A stretch of DNA of 64,000 bases. It comes from Nocardia aurea. Its GTDB lineage: Bacteria; Actinomycetota; Actinomycetes; Mycobacteriales; Mycobacteriaceae. Numbering within the stretch: position 1 is the stretch's first letter; each line of letters opens with the position of its first letter. The translations under genes were made by a program, and so were the position numbers. Shown here in pieces: positions 42,401 through 51,461 of the stretch. The stretch covers positions 62,001-126,000 of the forward strand of contig NZ_QCYJ01000115.1 of assembly GCF_003123685.1 (NCBI RefSeq). The letters are read 5' to 3'. Under the pieces are notes generated by a model. The model had not been told where the DNA came from. It searched no databases and saw nothing but the letters and a program-made list of their open reading frames with translations.

Positions 42401-43702
42401 GGGCCTGGCGTCGAAATCCTGTTCGGAATACAGCCGGATGGCGATGCCGTCGGCGACGCGGCCGCAGCGTCCCGAGCGCTGCCGCGCCGAGGCCTGCGAC
42501 ACCTCCTCGATGGGCAGCCGTTGCACCTTGGTGCGCATGGAGTAGCGGGAGATGCGCGCGGTGCCCGGGTCGACCACGTAGCGGATGCCGGGCACGGTCA
42601 GCGAGGTCTCGGCCACATTGGTCGCCAGCACGACACGGCGGCCGGTATGCGGCTGGAAGACCCGGTGCTGTTCGGCGGCCGACAGCCGCGCGTAGAGCGG
42701 CACGATCTCGGTGCGCGGAAGTTTCAGGTCGCGCAGCGCATCGGCGGTGTCGCGGATCTCGCGTTCGCCGGAGAGGAACACCAGCACGTCGCCGTCGCCC
42801 TCGGCGAACAGTTCGCGCACCGCGTCGCCGATGGCATCGACCGGATCGCGGTCGACGACGCGGGTGTCCTCCTCCTCGTCGTCGGCGACCACAGGCAGTT
42901 CCAGCGACAGCGGCCGGTACCGGATCTCCACCGGAAAGGAACGACCCGACACTTCGACGATCGGCGCGGGCACACCGTTCTCGTCGGCGAAATGGCGGGC
43001 GAACAGTTCCGGGTCGATGGTGGCGGAGGTGATGATCACCTTGAGATCGGGACGGCGGGGCAGCAGTTGCGCGAGGTAGCCGAGCAGGAAATCGATATTG
43101 AGGCTGCGTTCGTGCGCCTCGTCGATGATGATCGTGTCGTAGCGGCGCAGCATCCGATCGCGCTGGATCTCGGCGAGCAGGATGCCGTCGGTCATCAATT
43201 TGACCAGGGTGCGGTCGGAGGCCTGGTCGGTGAAGCGGACGGTATAGCCGACCACGTCGCCCAGTTCGGTCCCCAGCTCCTCGGCGATACGTTCGGCGAC
43301 CGTGCGGGCGGCGAGCCTGCGCGGTTGGGTGTGGCCGATGGTGCCTCGGATGCCCCGGCCGAGTTCGAGGCAGATCTTGGGGATCTGGGTGGTCTTGCCC
43401 GACCCGGTCTCGCCCGCCACGATCACCACCTGGTGCGCGGCGATCGCCGCGGCGATGTACTCGCGACGCTGGGTGACCGGCAGTTGCTCCGGAAAACGGA
43501 TCGCCGGAACCGCGGCGCGCCGCGCGTCGACACGCAGCTCCGCCGCCGTGATCTCGGCGGTGATGTCGGCGAGATCGGCCGAGTCGGCGTCCTTCCCGCG
43601 GGCCCGGTCCAGCCGTCGCTTCAGCCGGTATTCGTCGCGGAGGGAGAGGTTCGCCAGGCGGGTGCGGAGTTCACGTATTCCGTTGTCAGCTGTCCTGGTC
43701 AT
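39458..43702 (-). CDS. hrpA: ATP-dependent RNA helicase HrpA
   Basis: A 1414-residue DEAH-box helicase. Motif I GETGSGKTT is at 97-105 and DEAH follows in IIIDEAHERSL. Helicase C, HA2 and OB-fold regions are intact, followed by the long HrpA-specific C-terminal domain. HrpA-type enzymes remodel RNA or rescue collided ribosomes in the cytoplasm. Two charged low-complexity insertions are notable: about residues 488-525 (DNA near 42130-42240) and about 650-720 (DNA near 41540-41750, Arg/Gly/Ser/Asp-rich, RGG-like). ATG 43702 has GGAG upstream. Large but undisturbed frame. Confidence 0.95.
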   Translation of the reverse strand: MTRTADNGIRELRTRLANLSLRDEYRLKRRLDRARGKDADSADLADITAEITAAELRVDARRAAVPAIRFPEQLPVTQRREYIAAAIAAHQVVIVAGETGSGKTTQIPKICLELGRGIRGTIGHTQPRRLAARTVAERIAEELGTELGDVVGYTVRFTDQASDRTLVKLMTDGILLAEIQRDRMLRRYDTIIIDEAHERSLNIDFLLGYLAQLLPRRPDLKVIITSATIDPELFARHFADENGVPAPIVEVSGRSFPVEIRYRPLSLELPVVADDEEEDTRVVDRDPVDAIGDAVRELFAEGDGDVLVFLSGEREIRDTADALRDLKLPRTEIVPLYARLSAAEQHRVFQPHTGRRVVLATNVAETSLTVPGIRYVVDPGTARISRYSMRTKVQRLPIEEVSQASARQRSGRCGRVADGIAIRLYSEQDFDARPAFTEPEILRTNLAAVILQMTALGLGDIEKFPFVEAPDKRAIRDGVALLEELGALARRPDGKRRGPATSDGDGQSRRSDAAEPERRADSDAALSLTPIGREMAQIPVDPRMARMLVEAHRNGCLADVLIIVAALSIQDVRERPAEHQQAADTKHQRFVVEGSDFLAYARLWTYLTEQRTSLSSSQFRRMCRDEFLHYLRIREWQDLHGQLRTITRGLGWSTAGAQGDTATGEDGAGRGNHGERPSRRPRSGDDGRRPGRSRGRSGSAGGDRGERPGATDERRTRSAHQAASSESDDMPWDSTAIHQSLLAGMLSHIGVREAESREFLGARGAKFMIFPGSSLAKKPPRWVMAAELVETSRLWGRMAARVEPEWAERLAGDLVKRVYSEPHWSSKRGAARAYERVTLYGVPLVTGRPVDYGRIDPELSRELFLRHALVQGEWQTDHEFFHRNRELLDDVADLEHRARRRDILVDDEVLFEFYDRRVPADIVSVRHFDSWWRNAKRKDPALLDFSKSTVVNDTAAGLDPTDFPDAWRQGELSFPLTYQFEPGRDDDGVTVRIPVEQLAHVRPVGFDWLVPGMREELAAAFIKTLPKSLRRSVVPAPDFASAALAALTPRAEPLRTGLARELSRLGSVTITAADLDAAALPDHLRMTFAALDTDGAVLGKGKSLSVLKTQLAAQVSASVARATAGAERPPAAVWTSESLGTVAPTVRREVAGQTVTGYPALVAEGEGVAVRVLSSPAEQAAAMRTGTRALVLAALPTSVRAVTASLPPRERLALSRNPYGGIDDLVEDCRAAAADELIAAAGGPVRSPERFEALIATIRPDFTAAVARIVRLVVPVLAEAHRVDAALAETAERDIADDVRHQLDDLVFRGFVAEWGSARLAELPRYLRAAVTRLEALPASATRDRQGIAEVDRALAAYDRLLAALPENRRHAPDIGEIWWMIEEFRVSLFAQKLGTPYPISAKRIEKAISAVRR

Positions 43703-43884
43703 CGCGTACTCCAGCGTAATGGGCGCGTTCGGGCATCGTCAGCCCGGAGCCGTCGCATCGCCGTCGCCGCGATTCGGGCTGCCGCGAACCACAGCGCCCC
43801 GGCTGCCGTTGCACCGTGTTGCTGCCGGGATGCCGGATGTCGCGTTTCGGCTGCCGACCTGTTCGGATGTGCGACGATTCCGCG

Positions 43885-44520
43885 ATGGACACGAGGTCGG
43901 GCACGGCATGGTGGATCAGGGTTCTGCGGGTGGCCTTCGCCGTGCTCGCCCTCGTGGCGCTGGTATGGCTCCCGCTGCGCAACAGCGATGTCGAGACCTT
44001 CTCCATCGCGAACTTCTTCAGCTATTTCACCATCCAGTCCAATGTGATCGCGATGATCGTGTTGCTGGTCGGTGGCCTGCGCGACCCGGCCGGTCATCGG
44101 TGGCAGCTCCTGCGCGGCGCGGCCACCCTGTATCTGGTCATCACCGGGGTCGTCTACGCCGTGCTGCTGGCCGACGTGGACGTGGCGCTCACCGACCGCT
44201 GGATCAACGACATACTGCACCGGATCCTGCCGATCGTCATGGTGCTCGACTGGGTCCTCGTACCGGTCGCGCTCGGGATCAGCGCCAGGCTGATCGGCGC
44301 GTGGCTGATCTACCCGTTCGTCTACGGTGTCTACACCCTCGTGCGCGGACCTGTGGTCGACTGGTATCCGTACCCCTTCCTCGACCCACGGCACCAGGGA
44401 TATGTGTCGTTGATCATCGGTCTCGTCGTCCTGACCGGGGTCTTCGCGCTGCTCGCTCTGGCCGTGGTCTCCGTCGGTGCGCTGGCCACCCGTTGGCGCC
44501 GTCCGGCTCCTGCCGGATGA
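43885..44520 (+). CDS. Pr6Pr-family integral membrane protein
   Basis: A 211-residue protein with about six transmembrane helices. The motif SIANFFSYFTIQSNVIAMIV is characteristic of the Pr6Pr (FAR-17a/AIG1-related) family, and WINDILHRILPIVMVLDWVL carries the conserved histidine. Function unknown; some eukaryotic relatives hydrolyse fatty-acid esters of hydroxy fatty acids, using a Thr/His pair. T34 or nearby T residues and the HR motif could correspond, but this is speculative. It is divergent from hrpA. Confidence 0.78.
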   Translation: MDTRSGTAWWIRVLRVAFAVLALVALVWLPLRNSDVETFSIANFFSYFTIQSNVIAMIVLLVGGLRDPAGHRWQLLRGAATLYLVITGVVYAVLLADVDVALTDRWINDILHRILPIVMVLDWVLVPVALGISARLIGAWLIYPFVYGVYTLVRGPVVDWYPYPFLDPRHQGYVSLIIGLVVLTGVFALLALAVVSVGALATRWRRPAPAG

Positions 44521-44600
44521 TCGAGCGAGCGGCGGGGTCACTGTGTGCGCGACCGGCGCGGGCGACGACCCGAACGAATGATGAGGTATAGGTGGTTGGC

Positions 44601-45824
44601 ATGAACGCGTTGTGGCATGGATTCGCCGATATGGGCGCCGTCGAACGAGACGGGGCGTTCGTCGTGGCGCGCGGGGAGGGCGCCTACATCTACGACACGG
44701 CGGGCACTCGCTACCTGGACGCGACCGCCGGGCTCTGGTTCACCAATATCGGCCACGGCCGCGGCGAGGTCGCCGACGCGGTGGCCGCCCAACTCCGCGA
44801 TATCGCGCACTACTCGAATTTCGGTGACATCACCGAACCGGTCACCCAGGAATTGGCCCGGAAACTGTCGGAGATCGCGCCGGTGCCCGGCAGCAAGATC
44901 TTCTTCACCTCGGGTGGTTCGGATTCGGTGGACACCGCGGCCAAACTGGCCCGCCGGTACTGGCACGAGGTGGGAAGGCCGGACAAGACGATCGTGGTCG
45001 GTCGCAAGCGCGCCTATCACGGCATGCACGTCGCCGGAACCGCGCTGGCGGGCATTCCGGTCAACCGCGAGGGGTACGGCGAACTCATGGCCGACGCGCG
45101 CACCGTCGAATGGGACGACGCCAAGGACCTGCTTGCCCTGATCGAGGATGTCGGCGCGGAACGGATCGCGGCGTTCTTCTGCGAGCCGATCATCGGCGCG
45201 GGCGGGGTCTACCTGCCGCCGGACGGCTACCTGCCCGAGGTGCGCCGGATCTGCCGCGATCACGACATCCTGTTCGTCGCCGACGAGGTGGTGACCGGAT
45301 TCGGCCGTATCGGCGGGTCCTGGTTCGCGTCGTCGCGGTTCGGGCTCGAACCCGACATCATGACCACCGCCAAGGGGCTGACCTCGGGCTATATGCCGAT
45401 GGGCGCGGTTTTCATCGCGCCGCGTCTCGCGGAACCCTTCTTCACGGGCGGCGTCTGGTGGCGTCACGGCTACACCTACGGTGGCCACGCGGGCGCGGCC
45501 GCGGCGGGACTGGCGACCCTCGCCATCATGGAGAGCGAGAACCTGCTCGACGAGGCGGCGCGGATCGAGTCGTCGCTGCACGAACAGTTCGCGCCACTGG
45601 CCGATCACCCGCGCGTCGCCGAGGTGCGCAGTGGGATCGGCGCGGTGGCCGCCGTGCAGCTCGCCGATCCGGCAGAAGCGTTGCCGTTCGTGAAAACACT
45701 TCGCGCGCACGGTATCTCCGGGCGCGCTACCGGACAGGGCGCGTTGCAGATCTCCCCGTCGTTCGTGATGACCGATGACCAGATCGGCGCACTGGTGCGG
45801 GGATTCGCCCGGGCGCTGGGGTAG
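44601..45824 (+). CDS. Class III pyridoxal-phosphate aminotransferase
   Basis: A 407-residue fold-type I transaminase of the omega/ornithine-aminotransferase group. FFTSGGSDSVDTAAKLARRY is the PLP-phosphate region, LFVADEVVTGFGRIG carries the ring-stacking aspartate, and DIMTTAKGLTSGYMPMGA holds the Schiff-base lysine. It transfers an amino group between a terminal or alpha amine and a keto acid; substrate unknown. ATG 44601 is preferred; an in-frame GTG at 44592 gives three extra residues. Followed by a convergent GNAT gene after 6 bases. Confidence 0.92.
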   Translation: MNALWHGFADMGAVERDGAFVVARGEGAYIYDTAGTRYLDATAGLWFTNIGHGRGEVADAVAAQLRDIAHYSNFGDITEPVTQELARKLSEIAPVPGSKIFFTSGGSDSVDTAAKLARRYWHEVGRPDKTIVVGRKRAYHGMHVAGTALAGIPVNREGYGELMADARTVEWDDAKDLLALIEDVGAERIAAFFCEPIIGAGGVYLPPDGYLPEVRRICRDHDILFVADEVVTGFGRIGGSWFASSRFGLEPDIMTTAKGLTSGYMPMGAVFIAPRLAEPFFTGGVWWRHGYTYGGHAGAAAAGLATLAIMESENLLDEAARIESSLHEQFAPLADHPRVAEVRSGIGAVAAVQLADPAEALPFVKTLRAHGISGRATGQGALQISPSFVMTDDQIGALVRGFARALG

Positions 45825-45830
45825 AGCCGC

Positions 45831-46310
45831 TCAGAGCGTCCGCGTCATGAAGACGCTGTGCGGGCTCGGCTCGTAGTCGCCGAACGGCGGGCAGCGGGCG
45901 AATCCGTGACGCCGATAGAGATCGATCGCGCGCAGATAGAAATCCGACGCGCCGGTTTCCAGGCTGAGCCTGCGGTAGCCGCGCGCGCGGGCGACCTCGA
46001 CGATGTGGGTGAGCAGTGTCGTCGCGATACCGCGCCCGGCGTGGGTCGCGACGGTGCGCATGGATTTGATCTCACCGTGTTCGGGGCCGAGTTGCTTCAG
46101 CGCGCCGCAGCCGACCAGTTCTCGCCGGTCCCACACGCTCCAGAACGTGACGGCGGGATCGCGCAGCGCCGCGATATCGAGCGCGTGACTGCTGTCGTCG
46201 GGGGAGTGCGCGTGCATCTCCGCGAGATGCGCGTCGAGCAGCGCGGCGATCTCGGGGCTGGTCAGGTCGTCGACGGTAATCCGCAATCGGTGCTCGGCGT
46301 CGCTGGACAT
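45831..46310 (-). CDS. GNAT-family N-acetyltransferase
   Basis: A 159-residue acetyl-CoA-dependent acetyltransferase. The acetyl-CoA pyrophosphate loop is THAGRGIATTLLTHIVEVA, preceded by EIKSMRTV, with SLETGASDFYLRAIDLYRRH at the end of the fold. This resembles the YsnE/PapaN-like subgroup. Substrate unknown. It diverges from the acyl-CoA synthetase gene (78 bases). Confidence 0.9.
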   Translation of the reverse strand: MSSDAEHRLRITVDDLTSPEIAALLDAHLAEMHAHSPDDSSHALDIAALRDPAVTFWSVWDRRELVGCGALKQLGPEHGEIKSMRTVATHAGRGIATTLLTHIVEVARARGYRRLSLETGASDFYLRAIDLYRRHGFARCPPFGDYEPSPHSVFMTRTL

Positions 46311-46388
46311 CGCTCCATGATGGCCGGTGGGGCGGGGGCGCGGCGAGTCGGCGTGTCAGCATGGACGCAGACAGTGAGGGACCCGAAC

Positions 46389-48050
46389 ATGCGAATCACC
46401 GACAGCATCGGATCGGCGGCCGTCGGTGCGTTGCGCCGTGCCGCCGACGAAACCTATTACGCCGGATTGGCGGTGCGCGCCGGGCTCGTCACCCCGGAGC
46501 GTCCGGACCGCCTCGCCCGGATGGGGGTCGCGCTGCTGCGCTCGGGCATGCTCGGCGGCCTCACCGCGGTGGCGGCGCTGCGCTATCGCGACCGGGTCGC
46601 GATCCTGGACGAGCGCGGGCCCGTCACGTTCCGTGAACTCGACGACCGCAGTACCGCGCTGGCGAATGCCTGGCGGGTGCGCGGCCTGCGTGACGGCGAG
46701 GGCGTGGCGATTCTGGTCCGCAACCATCGCGGCTTCCACTACGCGGTTTTCGCCGCCGCCAAATGCGGCGCGAGGATCATCCTGTTGAACACCGATTTCG
46801 CCGGCTCCGCGCTGCGCGAGGTGCTGGCGCGCGAAGGCGCGGATCTGCTGGTGTACGACGAGGAATACGCCGGTCGCCTCGCCGGGTACACGGCCGCGCG
46901 CGGCAGTTACCGCGCCTGGGTCGACACCCCCGCTGTCGACACCATCGACAACCTCATCGCCTCCGGTGCGCGGACCCCGCCGCGCAAACCCACGACCGCG
47001 GCCGCGGTCGTGCTGCTCACCAGCGGCACCACCGGAACCCCGAAGGGCGCGCGCCGCGCCGAGCCCACCTCGCTGGCCCCGCTCGGCGCGATCCTGGCCC
47101 GGGTGCCGTTGCGCGCCAGGGGCGTCGTCGAATGTCCGGCCCCGCTGTTCCACACCCTGGGATTCGCGCACGCGACGCTGGCGCTGGGTTTCGGATCCAC
47201 CCTGGTGATCCGCCGCCGCTTCGATCCGCAGGCCGTGCTCGACAGTCTGCGCCGTCGCCGCGCGACCGCGCTGATCGTGGTGCCGGTGATGCTGCGGCGG
47301 ATGGTCGATCTCGGACCGAAATCAAATGCGGCACAGGATTTTTCGCGACTACGCGTCATCTTCGTCGCGGGTTCGCCGCTCGGGGCGGATCTGTGCGTGC
47401 GGGCCACCGAGGCGTTCGGGCCGGTGCTCTACAACGTCTACGGCTCCACCGAAGTGGCCTACGCGACCATCGCGACCCCCGCTGATCTCGCGGTCGAACC
47501 GGGCTGCGTGGGCACGGTGGTGCCGAGCGCCACGGTGCGGATCCTCGGCGACGACGACCGGGAAGTGCCGAACGGGCGTATCGGACGTATCTTCGTCGGC
47601 AACAACTACCAGTTCGACGGATATACCGGCGGCGGTGACAAGGCGCGGGTGGGCGGTCTGATGTCGACCGGCGACGTAGGGCATTTCGACAGCGCCGGAA
47701 GACTTTTCATCGACGGCCGCGACGACGACATGATCATCTCCGGCGGCGAGAACGTCTTCCCCGCCGAGATCGAGGAGTTGCTGGCCGCCCATCCCGCGGT
47801 GGTCGAGGCCGCCGTGTTCGGCGTCGACGACGATCGGCACGGTCAGCGGCTGCGCGCCGTGGTCGTGGTTCGCCCCGGGCATACCCTGACCGCCGAGGAT
47901 GTGCGTGAGCATGTGAGAAATCGCCTGGCTCGCTTCAAGGCGCCCCGCGACGTGGTCTTCGTCGACGAACTGCCGCGCACGCCTACCGGCAAGGTCCTCG
48001 TGCGAGTGCTGCGCGGACTCGGCGGCGCGGGCCCGGTCGACGAAAAATGA
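46389..48050 (+). CDS. Fatty-acyl-CoA synthetase (FadD-type AMP-binding enzyme)
   Basis: A 553-residue adenylate-forming enzyme. The P-loop is VLLTSGTTGTPKGARR, the adenine motif YNVYGSTEVAYATI, the hinge region STGDVGHFDSAGRLFIDGRD, and the C-terminal lysine motif LPRTPTGKVLV. The N-terminal 45 residues form a helical extension typical of mycobacterial FadD12-like proteins. It activates a fatty acid as acyl-AMP and then acyl-CoA. ATG 46389 begins the frame of similarity; chain-length preference cannot be read. Confidence 0.92.
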   Translation: MRITDSIGSAAVGALRRAADETYYAGLAVRAGLVTPERPDRLARMGVALLRSGMLGGLTAVAALRYRDRVAILDERGPVTFRELDDRSTALANAWRVRGLRDGEGVAILVRNHRGFHYAVFAAAKCGARIILLNTDFAGSALREVLAREGADLLVYDEEYAGRLAGYTAARGSYRAWVDTPAVDTIDNLIASGARTPPRKPTTAAAVVLLTSGTTGTPKGARRAEPTSLAPLGAILARVPLRARGVVECPAPLFHTLGFAHATLALGFGSTLVIRRRFDPQAVLDSLRRRRATALIVVPVMLRRMVDLGPKSNAAQDFSRLRVIFVAGSPLGADLCVRATEAFGPVLYNVYGSTEVAYATIATPADLAVEPGCVGTVVPSATVRILGDDDREVPNGRIGRIFVGNNYQFDGYTGGGDKARVGGLMSTGDVGHFDSAGRLFIDGRDDDMIISGGENVFPAEIEELLAAHPAVVEAAVFGVDDDRHGQRLRAVVVVRPGHTLTAEDVREHVRNRLARFKAPRDVVFVDELPRTPTGKVLVRVLRGLGGAGPVDEK

Positions 48051-48113
48051 ATGGCCACACCACGACGGCCGTCGGTATCGTCGACACCCGCGCCATCGTG
48101 AGGGGGAAGAGGT

Positions 48114-49172
48114 ATGGAGGCGACCGTCGCGGTCACCCCGGACCAGTTGCCGGAGCTACTGCTGCACGTCGCCGTGGTCCGGCCGGTATTCCTCTGGGGC
48201 GCACCGGGAATCGGTAAGAGTTCGCTGGTGCGGACCTTCGCCGAATCCTTGGGGCTCGAATGCGTGACCCTGCTCGGCACCCAGCTCGCACCGGAGGATC
48301 TGATCGGTGTTCCGCAGATCGTCGGTGATCGCAGCCGGTTCGCGCCGCCGGAATCGATCGCACGGCCCGAGCCTTACTGCCTGTTCCTGGACGAACTGAA
48401 CGCGGCTTCGCCGGAAGTACAGAAATCGTTCTACTCGCTCATCCTCGACCGCAGGATCGGCAACTACGAACTGCCCCAGGGGTCGGTGGTCATCGGGGCG
48501 GGCAACCGCGCCACCGACAACGCGCTCGCGCGGCCGATGGCCTCGGCGTTGGTCAACCGCATGGTGCACCTGCATCTGCGCGCCGACGTCGACGATTGGC
48601 TGAAATGGGCCGCGCTCAACGATATCCACCCGTGGATCGTGCGCTACCTCGTCCAACGTCCCGATCATCTGTGGTCTCCGCCGCCCAAGACCGAGGCGCC
48701 GTTCTCGACCCCGCGCGGCTGGCACATGCTCTCCGACGCCATGCACTCCTGCGGTGAAGACATCGACGACACGGTTCTGCACGTGCTGACCGCGGGAATC
48801 CTGACCGCGGGCCACGCCTCGGCCTTCCGCGCCTACGTCAAGACCCTGCGGCACGCCTACGACCTCGAGGCCGTGCTGAAGGGCGATCTCGGCTGGCCGC
48901 GCGATCCGGGCGATCGCGACCTGCTGTACTTCCTGTCGGAGACATTCCGGGCCCGGCTGGTCAAGGATCTGCCCGGCGCGCGCGAACACCTCTCGCCGTC
49001 GCTGGGCCGCTTCGTGATCCGGGTCAAGGCGATGCTGATCGAACTCGCCGAGATCTCGGTCGAATGCGCGCAACTGGTGATCGCGGCGGACGACGACGGT
49101 ACGCCGGCGCTGCCCACCTGGTTCCTCATCGAGGTCAGCCGCGACCTGCCGCGCCTGGCCGCACGGCGCTAG
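48114..49172 (+). CDS. MoxR-type AAA+ ATPase
   Basis: A 352-residue AAA+ ATPase. Walker A GAPGIGKS is at 29-36, Walker B LFLDELNAAS at 90-99, and sensor-like GAGNRATDNALARPMASALV follows. MoxR ATPases act as chaperones that load metals or remodel partner proteins containing VWA domains. The next gene, 9 bases downstream, encodes exactly such a VWA partner fused to a metallopeptidase-like domain, so the two form one functional unit. Confidence 0.9.
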   Translation: MEATVAVTPDQLPELLLHVAVVRPVFLWGAPGIGKSSLVRTFAESLGLECVTLLGTQLAPEDLIGVPQIVGDRSRFAPPESIARPEPYCLFLDELNAASPEVQKSFYSLILDRRIGNYELPQGSVVIGAGNRATDNALARPMASALVNRMVHLHLRADVDDWLKWAALNDIHPWIVRYLVQRPDHLWSPPPKTEAPFSTPRGWHMLSDAMHSCGEDIDDTVLHVLTAGILTAGHASAFRAYVKTLRHAYDLEAVLKGDLGWPRDPGDRDLLYFLSETFRARLVKDLPGAREHLSPSLGRFVIRVKAMLIELAEISVECAQLVIAADDDGTPALPTWFLIEVSRDLPRLAARR

Positions 49173-49181
49173 AGGTCGGGC

Positions 49182-50981
49182 GTGCGGAAGAAGGCGAAGA
49201 AGGTGGATCCGTGGTCGGAGGCGATCGACCACGGCTGGCGAGAGGCGCGATCCCACACGGCTTTCCGTCATCTGCGGTGCGGGTCCCGTCCACTCGACGC
49301 CGGGGCGCCGAGTGACATCTGGGCCTACATCAGCGGTGAGGTGATCTACTACCACCCTCGTCGCCGGGCCGAGGCATCGGAATGGGCCTGGGTTTTCGCG
49401 CACTGCCTGCTGCACGCCGGATTCGGTCACCTGGATCCGCGCACCACGGCCGCCGGAAATATCGAGCGGGCGGACAGGAATCAGGACCAGCGCCCACCGC
49501 ACCCCGCGTATCGCGCGGCCTGCTGCGCGGTCGTCGACCAGTATCTGGTGACCATGAAGATCGGACGTCGTCCGCTCGAATTCCCGCTTCCCCCTCGAAT
49601 TTCCGACGAACACGAGACCGCGGCGCGATGGCGGGAGACCACGGTTCCGGACAACTGTCGGCGCGACGACCCGCCCGATTTCCTCATCGGTGAAGCCGAG
49701 GTGGCCAAAGACCTGGACCATCCACGCCATTTCGCCGCCGGACTGGCCGCGGCGGCCCGTGACGCGCTGGCCACCGCGGGAGGTGAGCACACCGAGCACG
49801 GACTGCGTCCGAGGCGGTCGTGGGACGCCGCGCTCGGCTGGTTCGTCTCCTCCTACCCGCTGCTCGGCGCGCTCGCGGCCGGGATGACCCTGGTCGCCGA
49901 CGTGGACCTCGCCCGGACCTGGGATATCGCGATCGCCGCGGTGAACGCGGAAGCGGGGGAGATCTACATCAACCCGCTGGCGGGCCTGAACGACGAACAA
50001 TGGCGATTCGTCCTGGCCCACGAGATGCTGCACGCCGCGCTGCGTCACGGTGAACGGACCGGCGCGCGCGATCCTCATCTGTTCAATATCGCCTGTGACT
50101 ACGTGGTCAACGGCTGGCTGGTCGAGATGGACGTCGGGCAGATGCCGGAAGGGCTGCTTCACGACCCCGAACTGAAAGGCTGTTCGGCCGAGGAGATCTA
50201 CGACCGGATCGCGACGGATCTGCGCAGACAGCGCAAACTCGCCACCCTGCGTGGTCGCGGGCTCGGCGACGTCCTCGGCGAACCGCTGCCGCGTCCGGGG
50301 AAGCCGGGCCGGTACGTCGATCTGGACGAGTACTACCGCAACGCGTTGGTCACCGGGCTGGCCTACCACCTCGCCGGTGGTCGCGGAACCGTACCCGCCG
50401 CCTTGGAACAGGCGATCAGGGCGCTGGACCAGCCACCGCTGCCGTGGGACGCCCAGCTGGCGCGCTGGTTCGACGAACACGTGCCGACGGTGGACAAGCG
50501 CCGCAGCTATGCCCGGGCGTCGCGGCGGCAGGCATCGACGCCCGATATTCCGCGACCGGCGTGGACGCGGCCCGAGGAGAACGTGCGCCTGCCCACCTTC
50601 GGCGTCGTGCTCGACACGTCGGGGTCGATGGACGTGACACTGCTCGGCAAGGCCCTCGGCGCCATCGCGTCCTATGCCACGGCCCGCGACGTGCCGCGCG
50701 CCCGTGTCGTCTACTGCGACGCCGCGGCCTACGACGCGGGCTATCTGCCGGTCGAGGAGATCGCGCGCGGGGTCCGGGTGCGCGGCCGAGGTGGCACGGT
50801 GCTGCAACCCGGCATCCGGATGCTCGAACGCGCCGAGGACTTCCCGGTCGACGGACCGATTCTCGTCATCACCGACGGGCAGTGCGAGGCCCTGCGCATC
50901 CGCCGCGAACACGCGTTCCTGGTGCCCGCCGGTGCGAGCCTGCCGTTCCGTCCGCGTGGGCCGGTGTTCCGGATCCGCTGA
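49182..50981 (+). CDS. DUF2201-type zincin-like metallopeptidase with VWA domain; internally duplicated
   Basis: A 599-residue soluble protein. Residues about 240-330 hold a zincin-like motif H280-E-M-L-H284 in LAHEMLHAALRHGE. Residues about 470-599 form a VWA-like domain with MIDAS sequence DTSGSM at 478-483 and VITDGQ later. The N-terminal region (about 45-135) looks like a degenerate copy of the peptidase part: FAHCLLHAGFGH aligns with LAHEMLHAALRH, and YRAACCAVVDQYLVTMKIG with LFNIACDYVVNGWLVEMDVG, but the catalytic Glu is C75. The MoxR ATPase gene precedes it by 9 bases. Role unknown; a chaperone or stress/conflict system is likely. GTG 49182 is the first start. Confidence 0.85.
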   Translation: MRKKAKKVDPWSEAIDHGWREARSHTAFRHLRCGSRPLDAGAPSDIWAYISGEVIYYHPRRRAEASEWAWVFAHCLLHAGFGHLDPRTTAAGNIERADRNQDQRPPHPAYRAACCAVVDQYLVTMKIGRRPLEFPLPPRISDEHETAARWRETTVPDNCRRDDPPDFLIGEAEVAKDLDHPRHFAAGLAAAARDALATAGGEHTEHGLRPRRSWDAALGWFVSSYPLLGALAAGMTLVADVDLARTWDIAIAAVNAEAGEIYINPLAGLNDEQWRFVLAHEMLHAALRHGERTGARDPHLFNIACDYVVNGWLVEMDVGQMPEGLLHDPELKGCSAEEIYDRIATDLRRQRKLATLRGRGLGDVLGEPLPRPGKPGRYVDLDEYYRNALVTGLAYHLAGGRGTVPAALEQAIRALDQPPLPWDAQLARWFDEHVPTVDKRRSYARASRRQASTPDIPRPAWTRPEENVRLPTFGVVLDTSGSMDVTLLGKALGAIASYATARDVPRARVVYCDAAAYDAGYLPVEEIARGVRVRGRGGTVLQPGIRMLERAEDFPVDGPILVITDGQCEALRIRREHAFLVPAGASLPFRPRGPVFRIR

Positions 50982-51087
50982 GCCGGGGGCCAGCGCGTGC
51001 CGAATTGGCAGTGCGGGAAGCTGTTTCGCATGCCACGGCGGCGCGGGACGGTTATGCTGCGTGGCGAGCCGATGAAGGGGGACGATC

Positions 51088-51267
51088 GTGTTCGGTGCGA
51101 ACAGGCGCGGTCCTGTTGTTCGAGTGCTGGCGGTATCGGCCGTCGTGGCGCTGTCGTATCTCCTGGTGGAGGCACTGGTCGCGGCGGCGATCACTCCGCC
51201 GGGGTCACGGGTACTGTCGGAGTGGTCGCAAACGAAAGAGGCATCCCGCGTGGGTGTTCGGCGGTGA
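51088..51267 (+). CDS. Small single-pass membrane protein (tentative)
   Basis: A 59-residue frame from GTG 51088 with AAGGGGG 7 bases upstream and a -10-like TATGCT at 51054-51059. It has one hydrophobic helix (VVRVLAVSAVVALSYLLVEA) followed by a polar tail SRVLSEWSQTKEAS. No family recognised; it may be a genuine small gene or the 5' remnant of a larger membrane protein. Confidence 0.4.
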   Translation: MFGANRRGPVVRVLAVSAVVALSYLLVEALVAAAITPPGSRVLSEWSQTKEASRVGVRR

Positions 51268-51461
51268 TCGTTCCGCGGTGAGCCCGTGACCGTGCTGTTC
51301 GGACTCGCCCACGCCTCTTCGTTCTCGCGCCCTCGTGGGTGTGTCCGAGTCGCGTCGGTGTGTCGCCGGATGGGGTCGCGTTTCTCCTCCGCGAGAGCGG
51401 GCCGGATGCGAGCATGGGAACCGGTGGCCGCGATCGTCGTGACGAAAGGCGGTGGGGTGCT

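Noticed and set aside
40703-44047. A very long open frame antisense to hrpA
   Set aside because: Its product is Arg/His/Asp-rich with no recognisable domain, as expected for the shadow of a GC-rich codon-biased gene; hrpA explains the DNA fully.
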